DNA from: Kangiella sp. HZ709
Lineage (GTDB): Bacteria > Pseudomonadota > Gammaproteobacteria > Enterobacterales > Kangiellaceae
DNA length: 64,000 nucleotides
Direction of reading: 5' to 3'
Assembly (NCBI RefSeq): GCF_009674675.1
Contig: NZ_WKJC01000001.1
Coordinates: 937,031 to 1,001,030, forward strand
The notes under the pieces are model-generated. The model ran no database searches. It was not told where the DNA came from and saw only the letters and a list, made by a program, of their open reading frames with translations. A program made the translations under genes and the position numbers. Shown here in pieces: positions 1 to 9,266 of the stretch (positions are counted from its first letter, which is position 1; each line of letters starts with the position of its first letter).

Positions 1-392
1 ATTTGCGGTGTTTGATTAGCGGCTAACCACTCCAATGCTTTTTGATAACTTTTGAAAATCTCAGGGTGGGGATCCCACTGAGTCAAAAGCTTTAATAATA
101 ACTCATTAAGATATAAACCGCATATACTCGGGGTAGAGTGTAATTTAAAAGGCAGGCCTTTGGCTTCTATTTGATTTAGATTTTTTAAATTACTTTTGCC
201 AGACCAACTTATTTCTAGAGGAGTAAAAGGTTGTAATAGAGCTCGCTTTTGATTTTTTTTAGAGGCGGAGCGCGCGCCTTTTGCAACTAAGCTAACTCGT
301 CCTTCCGCATGAGTAAAAGCCTCGACTAACAGGCTGGTTTCCTTAAATGGTCTAGTATGCAGAATAAAAGCTTGGGTAGAGGTTTTTTGCAT
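1..392 (-). CDS. recO: DNA repair protein RecO, N-terminal part (cut by window edge)
   Basis: The reverse strand from an ATG at 392 reads MQKTSTQAFILHTRPFKETS and continues to the window edge, about 130 residues. RecO is a recombination mediator that helps RecR load RecA on SSB-coated single strands in the RecFOR pathway. The visible part is the N-terminal OB-fold, with the usual opening 'AFILHTRPFKE' and 'VSLVAKGAR'. It begins 17 bp after era ends, as in the rnc-era-recO order of enterobacteria, so it is probably the distal gene of that operon. The C-terminal part lies outside the window. Confidence 0.9.
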   Translation of the reverse strand, partial: MQKTSTQAFILHTRPFKETSLLVEAFTHAEGRVSLVAKGARSASKKNQKRALLQPFTPLEISWSGKSNLKNLNQIEAKGLPFKLHSTPSICGLYLNELLLKLLTQWDPHPEIFKSYQKALEWLAANQTPQ

Positions 393-409
393 TGTAGTTA
401 AGAAACGAG

Positions 410-1324
410 TTACAGGTGATCTTCAAAACCTAACGATCTCAAAGCACGCTCATCATCTGCCCAACCATCTTTCACTTTAACCCAAACCTCTAAAAATACC
501 TTTTGCCCAAATTGTTCCTCCATGTCTAAACGAGCGTCACGACCAATTTGTTTCAAACGAGAACCTTGCTTGCCAATAATAATGGATTTTTGACTGTTAC
601 GTTCCACTAGGATCAATGCGTTAACGTGCAAAACTCCATTATCCTGTTGTTTGAACTGCTCAATTTCAACAGTAGAAGAATATGGGATTTCATCCCCTAA
701 AGTACGCATCAATTTCTCTCGAACTAACTCTGCCGCCATAAAACGAGAACTGCGATCGGTAATATAATCTTCTGGATAAAATAAATCACCTTGCGGTAAC
801 CATTGTTTTAATGTTTTCAATAACGAATCTAAGTTATCACCTTTTAACGCTGAGCCAGGATAGACAATATCAAAGTTATGCTTCTGTCCGACTTCTTCTA
901 AAAATGGTAGTAATTCTTCTTTGTTCTTTATCTTATCGACTTTATTGACAAACAAAATGCTTTTGCAGTTTGCCTCTTTGAGCTTAGTCAGCGCATGCTC
1001 ATCATCTTCCGACCAAATGGTTCCATCGACTACAAACACAACAATATCAACATAATCAATCGAACTGGTTGCAGCTCGGTTCATATAGCGATTGATGGTT
1101 CTGGCTTCTTTCTTATGGATTCCGGGAGTATCAACAAACAAAATCTGCGCATCATCATCAGTATAGATACCCAGAACGCGATGACGGGTAGTCTGTGGTT
1201 TACGCGAAGTGATACTGACTTTTTGGCCAAGAATATGATTCATCAAGGTGGACTTACCCACGTTTGGCCGGCCTAAAACAGCCACATATCCGCAACGAAA
1301 ATCAGGATTGGAATCTTGTCCCAT
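410..1324 (-). CDS. era: GTPase Era
   Basis: Era is an essential GTPase that binds the 3' end of 16S rRNA and helps 30S subunit maturation. The 304-residue product is the normal length. G-domain motifs are all visible: G1 GRPNVGKST near residue 18, G3 DTPG near 65, G4 NKVD near 127. The C-terminal KH domain has IIGKQGSRLKQIG near residue 250. It lies 10 bp downstream of rnc and is probably co-transcribed with it. Confidence 0.98.
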   Translation of the reverse strand: MGQDSNPDFRCGYVAVLGRPNVGKSTLMNHILGQKVSITSRKPQTTRHRVLGIYTDDDAQILFVDTPGIHKKEARTINRYMNRAATSSIDYVDIVVFVVDGTIWSEDDEHALTKLKEANCKSILFVNKVDKIKNKEELLPFLEEVGQKHNFDIVYPGSALKGDNLDSLLKTLKQWLPQGDLFYPEDYITDRSSRFMAAELVREKLMRTLGDEIPYSSTVEIEQFKQQDNGVLHVNALILVERNSQKSIIIGKQGSRLKQIGRDARLDMEEQFGQKVFLEVWVKVKDGWADDERALRSLGFEDHL

Positions 1325-1334
1325 AAGTAAATCC

Positions 1335-2036
1335 TTATTGACTCTTTTGCAAGTCGAGCAATAAATTTAGCATAGTTTCTGCTGCTATTTGTTCAGCACT
1401 ACGACGACTTGCACCAGCTCCAACAGTAAGTTTTTTCCCCGAATACTCTACTTCACACTTTACCTCGAAATGTTGCTCATGAGCTTCACCAGTAACATTC
1501 GTAAGTTGATACTCTGGTAACTCCAGCTTTCTTGACTGTAGCCACTCTTGCAGGCGAGTTTTAGGATCTTTTACTAAGGTATCTATCGATAGTTGCTTCA
1601 ACCTATCTTCATATAAACCTAACGTGATGTCTTTTACTGATTCAAAACCAGAATCTTGATAAATAGCGCCTATTAGCGCTTCAAACGCATCGGCTAAGAT
1701 AGAGCCTCTGCGATAACCGCCAGTTTTGAGCTCTCCATCACCTAAAAACAAGCAATCTCCAAGTTCTATTTCTTGAGCAATAACCGATAAGGTTTTTCCT
1801 TTGACTAAGCTAGCCCTCAGACGGCTGAGCTTTCCTTCATCTACTTTAGGAAATTTTTCAAACAAGGCTTCGGCAATAACCATCCCCAAAATAGCATCAC
1901 CCAGAAACTCTAATCGTTCATTATGCTGACTGGAAGCGCTTCTGTGAGTTAAAGCTCGTTTAAAAAATGAAGTGTTTCTGAATTGATAACCAAGACGCCT
2001 TAATAAACGTTCTTGCAGATTTTTTTTTGCTGGCAT
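1335..2036 (-). CDS. rnc: Ribonuclease III
   Basis: RNase III cleaves double-stranded RNA in rRNA precursors and many mRNAs. The 233-residue protein has the signature ERLEFLGDAILG near residue 41, carrying catalytic acidic residues. A second acidic cluster, DAFEALIGAIYQD, lies near 116, and a C-terminal double-stranded RNA-binding domain starts at about residue 160 and ends in the alanine-rich helix RRSAEQIAAETML. Gene order lepB, DUF4845, rnc, era matches many gammaproteobacteria. Confidence 0.98.
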   Translation of the reverse strand: MPAKKNLQERLLRRLGYQFRNTSFFKRALTHRSASSQHNERLEFLGDAILGMVIAEALFEKFPKVDEGKLSRLRASLVKGKTLSVIAQEIELGDCLFLGDGELKTGGYRRGSILADAFEALIGAIYQDSGFESVKDITLGLYEDRLKQLSIDTLVKDPKTRLQEWLQSRKLELPEYQLTNVTGEAHEQHFEVKCEVEYSGKKLTVGAGASRRSAEQIAAETMLNLLLDLQKSQ

Positions 2037-2060
2037 TTATAGCATCTTAGTTATTAAAAT

Positions 2061-2432
2061 TTAGAGTTTTTGTTTATGTTCGAATTCTATTAATACCGAA
2101 ATATTACCAAACATAGATAGTTTTTTATCATAATCAACAATCAGATATTTCCCTGTCGCTTCCTGTTCAATTCTATAATTATCCTTGTTTAATAGTTTTG
2201 TCATTCTTGCAAAGCCAATTTTAGTCTGAAATTTCTTCAAAATTTCTTTGTTACTCTCTTGTGAAATACCGAGATCTGCAGTTGACTTCATCAAACTAAC
2301 AACATTTCCATTCTCAACGTACGCAGGAATAATCTTAATTGCTAAATAACTAAAAAATAAAACGACCGCAATAATAATCATCCATCCAGCAGCCGTCATA
2401 CCTGCAACTTTTCTTATATTTAATTCCTTCAT
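2061..2432 (-). CDS. DUF4845 family membrane protein
   Basis: A 123-residue protein with one N-terminal transmembrane segment (AAGWMIIIAVVLFFSYLAI, about residues 14-33) followed by a small soluble domain. Proteins of the DUF4845 family are found between lepB and rnc in many gamma- and betaproteobacteria, and this one sits exactly there, 24 bp upstream of rnc. Its function is not known. The membrane anchor with a periplasmic tail is a topology guess from the hydrophobic stretch. Confidence 0.8.
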   Translation of the reverse strand: MKELNIRKVAGMTAAGWMIIIAVVLFFSYLAIKIIPAYVENGNVVSLMKSTADLGISQESNKEILKKFQTKIGFARMTKLLNKDNYRIEQEATGKYLIVDYDKKLSMFGNISVLIEFEHKQKL

Positions 2433-2468
2433 TTATCTCCCCTTTGATCAGTAATAGTATCGATTTCC

Positions 2469-3392
2469 TTAATTGATAGTGCCTACTCTATCAAAACTTA
2501 TGCCTCGAGGTAAATACACGGGCTTATCAAACAATGGTATTGTGAAATCAGGTGTATCTTTAAAAGTCATGTATAACCACTTGCCCGCAGCACGGCCAAT
2601 AATGGCCTCTCTATCAATAAAGGCATTAGGATTGCGTTGATACCATGCTCTTGCATCAGTGCTATTGTCACGATGATCGCCCATAGCAAAGTATTTGTCT
2701 TTAGGGATTGTTATACTCCATTCGTTACCCAGTGCGCCTAAATAAGGTTTAGCCACAAAAAGTAGTTCATGATTTTTCTCGCCAATAGATTGCTCAAATA
2801 AGTTAAAATCATAGTTATCTTCCCTAACTAACTCAGGAGCTTCTAATGATTTCAACTTTGCTTGTACTACAATTGGAGCGCAGCTTTCACCTGTTCCGCA
2901 CTTGGGTGTAATAGTCAATACACCCTTATTCCAACTTAGCGTATCTCCCGGCAAACCATACAACCTTTTAATGTAAGCATCTTGAATAGCTTTCGTTGGG
3001 TCTTGCAAATTAGGCGGATGAAACACGATAACATCACCACGCTGTGGTTCGCCTACTGGAATAATCTGAGTATTGGTAATAGGTAGACGTATACCGTATG
3101 CATATTTATTGACGGTAATAAAATCTCCCGCATACAAACCCGGATTCATACTGGCCGATGGAATTCTATAAGGTTCATAAATAAACGAACGAAGGATTAA
3201 AATTACAAAAATAATTGGAAAAATGGAACGTGAAATATCCACATGAAAAGGCATCACTTCATTGCCTTTTTCATCATACTTTAAACCTTTTTCGACTCGC
3301 TGCGGACGCCACTTGTACTTATCAATAAGCGTTATAACGCCGGTTACTAAAGTTCCAATGGTTAAGTAAAATCCAAAATCGTAATAAATCAT
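2469..3392 (-). CDS. lepB: Signal peptidase I
   Basis: LepB removes signal peptides from secreted pre-proteins on the outer face of the inner membrane. The 307-residue product has two N-terminal membrane segments (about 5-22 and 58-75). The catalytic serine is in PYRIPSASMNPG and the catalytic lysine in YIKRLYGLPGD. The late conserved box MGDHRDNSTDARAW is present. It lies 21 bp after lepA, so the lepA-lepB pair is conserved. Confidence 0.97.
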   Translation of the reverse strand: MIYYDFGFYLTIGTLVTGVITLIDKYKWRPQRVEKGLKYDEKGNEVMPFHVDISRSIFPIIFVILILRSFIYEPYRIPSASMNPGLYAGDFITVNKYAYGIRLPITNTQIIPVGEPQRGDVIVFHPPNLQDPTKAIQDAYIKRLYGLPGDTLSWNKGVLTITPKCGTGESCAPIVVQAKLKSLEAPELVREDNYDFNLFEQSIGEKNHELLFVAKPYLGALGNEWSITIPKDKYFAMGDHRDNSTDARAWYQRNPNAFIDREAIIGRAAGKWLYMTFKDTPDFTIPLFDKPVYLPRGISFDRVGTIN

Positions 3393-3413
3393 TTATCGCC
3401 TTTTATATTGATA

Positions 3414-5219
3414 TTATTTATCTTTACCCACATGCAGCACTGCTAAAAATGCTTCTTGTGGGATTTCCACTTTGCCGACTTGCTTCATACGTTTTTTACC
3501 GGCTTTTTGTTTTTCTAGTAGTTTACGCTTACGCGAAACGTCACCACCGTAACATTTTGCCAATACATTTTTACGTAGAGCTTTAACTGTTGAGCGAGCA
3601 ATTACGTGGTTACCAATCGCCGCCTGAATAGCCACTTCAAACATTTGACGTGGAATAATCTCTTTCATCTTTTCAACCAATTCACGACCTTTGTATTGCG
3701 CTTGCTCGGTATGCAAAATCAACGCCAGCGCATCCACTCGCTCGCCATTAATTAAAATATCAGTTCTAACTAACTTATCTTCCTGGAAACGTTTGAAGCT
3801 ATAATCCAGTGAAGCATAACCTCGACTAACTGACTTTAATCGATCAAAGAAATCTAGTACGGCCTCATTCATTGGTAAGTCATAACTTAAGGCAACTTGA
3901 TTGCCTGCATATTGCATTTTAGTTTGTACGCCACGCTTTTCTACACACAAGGTAATCACTGCACCAAGATGTTCTTGCGGCACTAAAATGTTCGCTTCGC
4001 AAATAGGTTCTCGAATAGCCTTAATATTTGAAACTGGCGGCAACTTAGATGGGTTGTCGACATATAAAGTTTCGCCGTCTGTGGTTTCCACTTCATAAAT
4101 TACCGTTGGAGCAGTGGTGATTAAGTCCAAGTTATATTCACGTTCTAAACGCTCTTGGATAATTTCCATATGCAGCATTCCTAGGAAGCCGCAACGAAAA
4201 CCAAAACCTAGTGCAGTCGAGTTTTCTGGCTCATAGAAAAGAGAGGCATCATTGAGGCTTAACTTTGCTAAAGCATCACGGAAATTTTCATACTCGTCTG
4301 AATTTACCGGGAATAAACCGGCATACACCTGAGGTTTAACTTGTTTAAAACCAGGTAGCGCTTCTTCAGCAGGTTCTTTTAATAAAGTAATGGTATCACC
4401 AACCGGAGCACCTTGGATTTCTTTGATGCCAGCGATAACAAAACCCACTTCTCCAGCTTTAAGCGTATTAGTATCATGACGCTTTGGAGTAAAAATGCCT
4501 ACATGATCAACCACATGGCTTTTCCCTGTCGACATTACTTGCATCTTGTCATTTTTATTAATGGTTCCTTGCATCACTCTCACTAGCGACACAACACCCA
4601 AATAATTATCAAACCAAGAGTCAATAATTAAAGCCTGTAAAGGTGCGTCAGGATCGCCATATGCAGGCGGAACATCCCGCACTATCGATTCTAATAGCTC
4701 TTCGATACCAATGCCTGTTTTTGCAGAGCATTGCACTGCTTCCATCGCTTCAATGCCAACAATATCCTCAATCTCTTGAATCACTCTATCAGGATCTGCA
4801 GATGGTAAATCAATCTTGTTCAAAACTGGCACTACTTCGAGCTCTTGCTCAATCGCAGTGTAACAATTGGCCAAAGTTTGAGCTTCAACCCCTTGCGCCG
4901 CATCCACCACCAGTAAAGCACCTTCACAAGCAGCTAACGAACGTGAAACTTCATAAGAGAAGTCAACATGCCCTGGCGTATCAATAAAATTCAACTGATA
5001 AGTATTACCATCTTGAGCTTTATAATCCAAGGTCACGCTTTGCGCTTTAATGGTAATACCTCGCTCTCTCTCCAAATCCATCGAATCTAGCACCTGTGCT
5101 TCCATTTCGCGCTCAGATAAGCCACCACAATATTGGATCAAACGATCAGACAAAGTCGACTTACCGTGATCGATATGAGCAATAATGGAAAAATTTCGAA
5201 TAAAATCTGTATAAGCCAT
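3414..5219 (-). CDS. lepA: Elongation factor 4 (LepA), ribosome-associated GTPase
   Basis: A translational GTPase related to EF-G that acts on the 30S subunit and during stress. At 601 residues it is the standard length. G1 is [14 protein letters not shown] near residue 14, G3 DTPGHVDF near 80 and G4 NKIDLPSA near 134. The unique C-terminal domain carries the lysine-rich segment [19 protein letters not shown]. It is the first gene of the lepA-lepB-DUF4845-rnc-era-recO run, with about 190 bp upstream that hold the mucD terminator. Confidence 0.98.
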   Translation of the reverse strand: MAYTDFIRNFSIIAHIDHGKSTLSDRLIQYCGGLSEREMEAQVLDSMDLERERGITIKAQSVTLDYKAQDGNTYQLNFIDTPGHVDFSYEVSRSLAACEGALLVVDAAQGVEAQTLANCYTAIEQELEVVPVLNKIDLPSADPDRVIQEIEDIVGIEAMEAVQCSAKTGIGIEELLESIVRDVPPAYGDPDAPLQALIIDSWFDNYLGVVSLVRVMQGTINKNDKMQVMSTGKSHVVDHVGIFTPKRHDTNTLKAGEVGFVIAGIKEIQGAPVGDTITLLKEPAEEALPGFKQVKPQVYAGLFPVNSDEYENFRDALAKLSLNDASLFYEPENSTALGFGFRCGFLGMLHMEIIQERLEREYNLDLITTAPTVIYEVETTDGETLYVDNPSKLPPVSNIKAIREPICEANILVPQEHLGAVITLCVEKRGVQTKMQYAGNQVALSYDLPMNEAVLDFFDRLKSVSRGYASLDYSFKRFQEDKLVRTDILINGERVDALALILHTEQAQYKGRELVEKMKEIIPRQMFEVAIQAAIGNHVIARSTVKALRKNVLAKCYGGDVSRKRKLLEKQKAGKKRMKQVGKVEIPQEAFLAVLHVGKDK

Positions 5220-5365
5220 GTTTGGGGCGGTTTCTCTTTTAGAAAAATTCAGTTTTAGCTGATATTAAAGCGCCGTATTGTAGCTGAATTAACCTACAAT
5301 AAGAAGCATCAATGCAACGCTATATCACCTCATAAAATCTTTGTGCGCACTGAACAGTAAGCTAT

Positions 5366-5394
5366 AAAAAAGCCAGTCGTTAGTGACTGGCTTT
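5366..5394 (-). terminator. Rho-independent terminator after mucD
   Basis: An 8-bp stem, AGCCAGTC / GACTGGCT (5371-5378 and 5385-5392), with a 6-nt loop. On the minus strand it is followed by a run of seven T. It lies just after the mucD stop and separates that gene from lepA. Confidence 0.85.
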
Positions 5395-5409
5395 GCTCAA
5401 TTTACCCGA

Positions 5410-6699
5410 TTAATTCAAGTAAACAATTCGATAATCACTGCCTGATGCATCCGTGATTAAAATTAATAGCTTATTAGCTCGGCGGAAGTCTTCAAGTGCC
5501 TTATTAAAATCATTAGTATCTTCGATCTGGCGCTGGTTCAGCTCACTAATAATATCACCTTGTTTAATACCTGCTCTTTGCGCTGGGCTCCCTGGCTCAA
5601 CTTGAGTAACAACAACCCCACTTTCAACACCTAATTGCTGACGAATGCCATTGCCAATATTATTCACTTCAATCCCAAGACGATTTTCCTCGCTAGCGGC
5701 TGGTAACTGCTGGCCTGTTGCTTCTCGCGCAACCAGTTCAGCGAAAAAGTTTTTCGATTTACCATTTCGATAACCTTTTAATTTCACTTTGCTTCCAGGC
5801 TCTATTTGCGCAATGAAATAAGGTAAGTCTTGGTGACTTTTAATACGATTACCGTCCACTTCAGTGATAATATCACCGCGCTCAATACCTGCTTTTTTCG
5901 CTGGCGAATCGGCTTGTACATTATTAATTAATGCACCACCAACAGTAGGCAGTTCAAAGTAATCAACCACTCCTTGATCAACTTCCTCATAGCCTACGCC
6001 TAAATAACCACGGATAACTTGACCATTCGCCGCCAACTGGTCACTGACCGAATCGGCTAAATCAATTGGGATTGAGAATGACAAGCCCGTAGAAATCATG
6101 GGGTTATAAATCATCGAGTTAATACCCACTACTTCGCCATCAAGGTTAATTAGAGGTCCCCCAGAATTACCACTATTAATCGCAACATCCGTTTGAATAA
6201 AGGGCACAAACGGTGAGCCAACTTCACCACGGCCTTTAGCGCTAACAATTCCTGCTGTAACCGTTTGCTCAAGATTGAAAGGAGCACCAAATGCTAATAC
6301 CCATTCGCCAACTTTAAGCGTACGCGAACTACCGATTTTGACAGGTTGTAAATTTAATCCCTTTGGATCGATTTTAATTAGCGCCACATCACTAAATTGG
6401 TCGCTTCCAATAATCTTAGCTTGATACTCGCGACCGCTATTAAGTTTGACCGCCACTTTATCCGAATTAGCGACCACATGGTGATTGGTCAAAATATGTC
6501 CATCTTTATCAATAATAAATCCTGAACCGCCCGCCTGACCAATTCTACCGCGCTGTCTGACATCGACCTTGATGCTAACCACACTTGGTTGGATTTCTTC
6601 TACTAACTTCGTGAAATCGGGGAAGCGCTCTGCTTTGACGTTTCCGGTTAGGGCAAAAAGCCCGACTAACATGACCAGTAGTAAGGAAATTTTTTTCAT
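5410..6699 (-). CDS. mucD: Periplasmic serine protease of the DegP/DegQ family (MucD-like)
   Basis: A periplasmic HtrA-type protease/chaperone. Start chosen at 6699 (MKKISLLLVML, 429 residues): it opens directly on a signal peptide ending near NVKA and has a purine-rich upstream; the 13-residue-longer reading begins without a binding site. Catalytic His is in LTNHHVV, Asp in SDVALIKID and Ser in NSGNSGGPL. Two PDZ domains follow, at about residues 230-315 and 345-420. It sits downstream of rseC, as mucD follows mucC in pseudomonads, so a role in sigma-E-linked envelope quality control is inferred from family and position. Confidence 0.93.
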   Translation of the reverse strand: MKKISLLLVMLVGLFALTGNVKAERFPDFTKLVEEIQPSVVSIKVDVRQRGRIGQAGGSGFIIDKDGHILTNHHVVANSDKVAVKLNSGREYQAKIIGSDQFSDVALIKIDPKGLNLQPVKIGSSRTLKVGEWVLAFGAPFNLEQTVTAGIVSAKGRGEVGSPFVPFIQTDVAINSGNSGGPLINLDGEVVGINSMIYNPMISTGLSFSIPIDLADSVSDQLAANGQVIRGYLGVGYEEVDQGVVDYFELPTVGGALINNVQADSPAKKAGIERGDIITEVDGNRIKSHQDLPYFIAQIEPGSKVKLKGYRNGKSKNFFAELVAREATGQQLPAASEENRLGIEVNNIGNGIRQQLGVESGVVVTQVEPGSPAQRAGIKQGDIISELNQRQIEDTNDFNKALEDFRRANKLLILITDASGSDYRIVYLN

Positions 6700-6798
6700 T
6701 GGTAATATACTCTCTTTCTTAGTTATCCAATAGAACATCTATAAGGTTTGAGTTTATAAAATTCAATGGGTTCCAGCGTGAAACCAGTTAAAAATTGC

Positions 6799-7281
6799 TT
6801 AAGGTGTATCGATATGTTTCACATCAATCACTCTCTTGACAGTTCTTAACAAAACTGGTTCTAACGGTTTGTTTTTGTTCATTTTTTCGCCAAACTTGCG
6901 GACTAAATAAAAACTCAAACCCAAACTGATAATGGCCGCTAATATAAGAAACGGCTCAGCCAAAAGATAATTCACTTGAGCGCTTATAAATTGCAATAAC
7001 AATAGCATCACTAACATGAAAATTATGGGAAATAGATACACTAACAATGAAGTTTTGACAATTAAGTCTTCAGGGATCCCAACTTCAACTTGATCTCCGA
7101 TTTTTGCCTTAATGTTATTCGTCATTGGGGTAATAAAAGAGCGCTCACCAAAGGCTTTGCTGATAATGCCAGTGCCACAAGAACTATTAACCTTGCAACT
7201 GTTGCAAGAAGCTTTGCTTACGGTTTGCACCATGGCCATGGAGCCACTCAGCTCCACTACTAAACCTTGTTCTTTTATCAT
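6799..7281 (-). CDS. rseC: RseC/MucC family membrane protein
   Basis: A 160-residue inner-membrane protein. The N-terminal part carries the cysteine cluster CNSCKVNSSC (residues about 26-35) typical of RseC. Two transmembrane helices follow (about 77-100 and 107-126) and then a basic tail. RseC proteins modulate sigma-E and in some species take part in SoxR reduction through the Rsx electron-transfer complex. Here rseC is separated from rseA by 186 bp that contain a terminator, so it is probably transcribed from its own promoter, perhaps with mucD 99 bp downstream. Confidence 0.9.
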   Translation of the reverse strand: MIKEQGLVVELSGSMAMVQTVSKASCNSCKVNSSCGTGIISKAFGERSFITPMTNNIKAKIGDQVEVGIPEDLIVKTSLLVYLFPIIFMLVMLLLLQFISAQVNYLLAEPFLILAAIISLGLSFYLVRKFGEKMNKNKPLEPVLLRTVKRVIDVKHIDTP

Positions 7282-7381
7282 AATACGGGCTCTTTGATCA
7301 CAACGCTTCTATCTCATCGTCTTTTATCACAACCATAGGAATCTAGTTTCTGAATATAATGAACGACTAATAATTCTGGGC

Positions 7382-7413
7382 AAAAAAAACCCATCAATCA
7401 CTTCATTGATGGG
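7382..7413 (-). terminator. Rho-independent terminator after rseA
   Basis: A stem CCCATCAAT / ATTGATGGG (7390-7398 and 7405-7413) with a 6-nt loop. On the minus strand it is followed by eight T. It lies between rseA and rseC and so splits the usual rpoE-rseA-rseC transcript. Confidence 0.85.
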
Positions 7414-7467
7414 CATTATAGCTTGTTGAGCACTTATGAGGGCAATCGATAAGCGCTCAAAACTCGA

Positions 7468-8145
7468 TTATTTTTTTATATCCATAGATTTGGTTTTATC
7501 TGCTTCAGCTTTATCTTTAGTCTGTTTTTGAGTAAGAGGCTCATTCGTTGAAACCTTAACCGGTACTTTAATAGCTACTGCTTGCTGGTTAGAAACGGTT
7601 TGAATTACGGGCAAAGCAGTATTCGAATTAGCGATTTCGGTAAAGAGGCTATGAGCTTGTTGCAACTGCTCTCTATCCACAGCAGGAGCAGAAGCTTGAG
7701 TTAAAACTACTCCGCCGTTCGCAGTATTGGTTACGTCAAGGGCTGGATTACCTAAATTGATCAGTGCCACTAAGGCTACAGATGCAGCTATTGCCATACC
7801 ACCTAAGGGCTTTAAGAAGCGATTTGGCAAGGAAACAACATCAGCTGACTGCTTTGCTTTTGGGCTTGAAAGCTTTGTTTCTGTTGAAGACTCTCTCTCT
7901 GTTGAAGACTCTGTTTCGAATTGAGGTGATAATACGGTTGCCTCATGACTTAAAGCCGACATCACCGAGTCAGCAATACACACATCCGGCGTTACCGCGT
8001 TATTATGCATAAAGCTACGAATCATTTGATAACGGCTAAAAGTTTGCTTTGTTTTTTTATCCGCTATCAGTTGAGTGACGTCACTGTTCGACATCAAATC
8101 ACCATCAAGAAATTTGCTGGCCATTTGTTTCGAATCAAAAACCAT
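7468..8145 (-). CDS. rseA: Anti-sigma-E factor RseA
   Basis: An inner-membrane anti-sigma factor that holds RpoE inactive. The 225-residue product has the cytoplasmic N-terminal RseA domain (SKFLDGDLMSN... SRYQMIRSFMHN), a low-complexity Ser/Glu/Thr linker, and a single membrane helix (GGMAIAASVALVALINLG, about residues 114-131). The short, Gln/Lys-rich periplasmic tail is where RseB and DegS act in other species. It follows rpoE after an unusually long 253-bp gap. No rseB gene follows it, so how the tail is guarded is unclear. Confidence 0.9.
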   Translation of the reverse strand: MVFDSKQMASKFLDGDLMSNSDVTQLIADKKTKQTFSRYQMIRSFMHNNAVTPDVCIADSVMSALSHEATVLSPQFETESSTERESSTETKLSSPKAKQSADVVSLPNRFLKPLGGMAIAASVALVALINLGNPALDVTNTANGGVVLTQASAPAVDREQLQQAHSLFTEIANSNTALPVIQTVSNQQAVAIKVPVKVSTNEPLTQKQTKDKAEADKTKSMDIKK

Positions 8146-8398
8146 AATTAATCCTCTAAAAATCCAAATACTTGAATAAACACTAAGAAAATCAAATATT
8201 TAAAATAAAATAAATACTTCAAAAGGTGATTTACGGTGCATAAATTCAGCATAAATACCTAAAATAGTTAACCAATTGACTTAAGCTTTAGTAAAAAGTT
8301 CACAAAAAATGTAAATAATTTTGTCATTTCCCTATATTAAGCATTTATCGGCGCTGCTAGTTACTCTTGATAAATACGACACTAGGTATACAAACTAC

Positions 8399-9055
8399 TT
8401 AAGAGCGCCAGCCTTGCTCTAGTAAAGGCGCAATCTTTTGGTCTATCGCATCTCGAGCTCTAAAAATTCTGGAACGAACGGTTCCAACAGGACAATCCAT
8501 GACTTCTGAGATTTCTTCGTAGCTTAACCCTTCCATCTCACGAAGCGTGATGGCGGTTTTTAAATCTTCAGGTAATTCATCAATGGTCCCAAAAATCAGA
8601 TCTCGAATCTCGTCTCGAAACATTAATCGCTCTGGACTGCCTGTATCACGAAGAGCGTCACCGCCATCATATTGCTCCGCATCGATAGCATCGATATCTG
8701 AACCGGGCGGCCTCCGCCCTCGAGATACTAGGTGATTTTTAGCGGTATTAATGGCAATACGATAAAGCCAGGTATAAAAAGCACTGTCACCTCGAAAGCT
8801 AGGTAATGCTCGGTAGGCTTTAATAAAAGCCTCTTGCGAAACATCCAAGACTTCGTCTGAATCCTTAACGAAACGTGAAATTAAGTTGATAATTTTATGC
8901 TGGTACTTACGCACCAATAGATCGAACGCAGCCTTTTCACCCGCTTGAACACGAGCCACCAATTCTGAATCTTGATTAGGTTCCGGGCGTTTGGCCTTAA
9001 CCTGATTATTATCAATATCTGTTCTTTTAATAATTGTTCTCTTGCCGCTTAGCAT
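8399..9055 (-). CDS. rpoE: RNA polymerase sigma-E factor
   Basis: An extracytoplasmic-function sigma factor for envelope stress. The 218 residues are somewhat longer than the E. coli protein because of a 25-residue basic N-terminal extension. Region 2 is clear (AFDLLVRKYQHKI, SQEAFIKAYRALPSFRGDSA, FYTWLYRIAINTAKN), and region 4 ends with LSYEEISEVMDCPVGTVRSR. It is divergent from nadB, as in E. coli. A sigma-E-type promoter lies upstream (see 9192-9220), which fits autoregulation. Confidence 0.97.
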   Translation of the reverse strand: MLSGKRTIIKRTDIDNNQVKAKRPEPNQDSELVARVQAGEKAAFDLLVRKYQHKIINLISRFVKDSDEVLDVSQEAFIKAYRALPSFRGDSAFYTWLYRIAINTAKNHLVSRGRRPPGSDIDAIDAEQYDGGDALRDTGSPERLMFRDEIRDLIFGTIDELPEDLKTAITLREMEGLSYEEISEVMDCPVGTVRSRIFRARDAIDQKIAPLLEQGWRS

Positions 9056-9191
9056 AATGCACCGCTGATTGATTTATTGTATAGGCTTACCGCGATAAAT
9101 GAAAATCTGCTTGTTTCAATGGGATTGCTTGATGCCTTATGATAGAGTCCCCAATAATTAGCGATAGACCGTGATTTAGTCACATATAACT

Positions 9192-9220
9192 AATGACTGA
9201 AATAACTTATCAAAAGTTCC
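9192..9220 (-). promoter_or_regulatory. Candidate sigma-E promoter for rpoE
   Basis: On the minus strand GGAACTT (9220-9214) is followed after 16 nt by GTCATT (9197-9192). The known sigma-E consensus is GGAACTT, 15-17 nt, then a -10 of the GTCnAA/TCTGA type. The -35 is perfect and the -10 partial. It lies about 137 bp before the rpoE start, consistent with autoregulation; the start point is not shown by sequence. Confidence 0.6.
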
Positions 9221-9266
9221 GCAGAAAATTTTTCTTTACACTAATTTACTAAGAAAAGGTTAAGTT

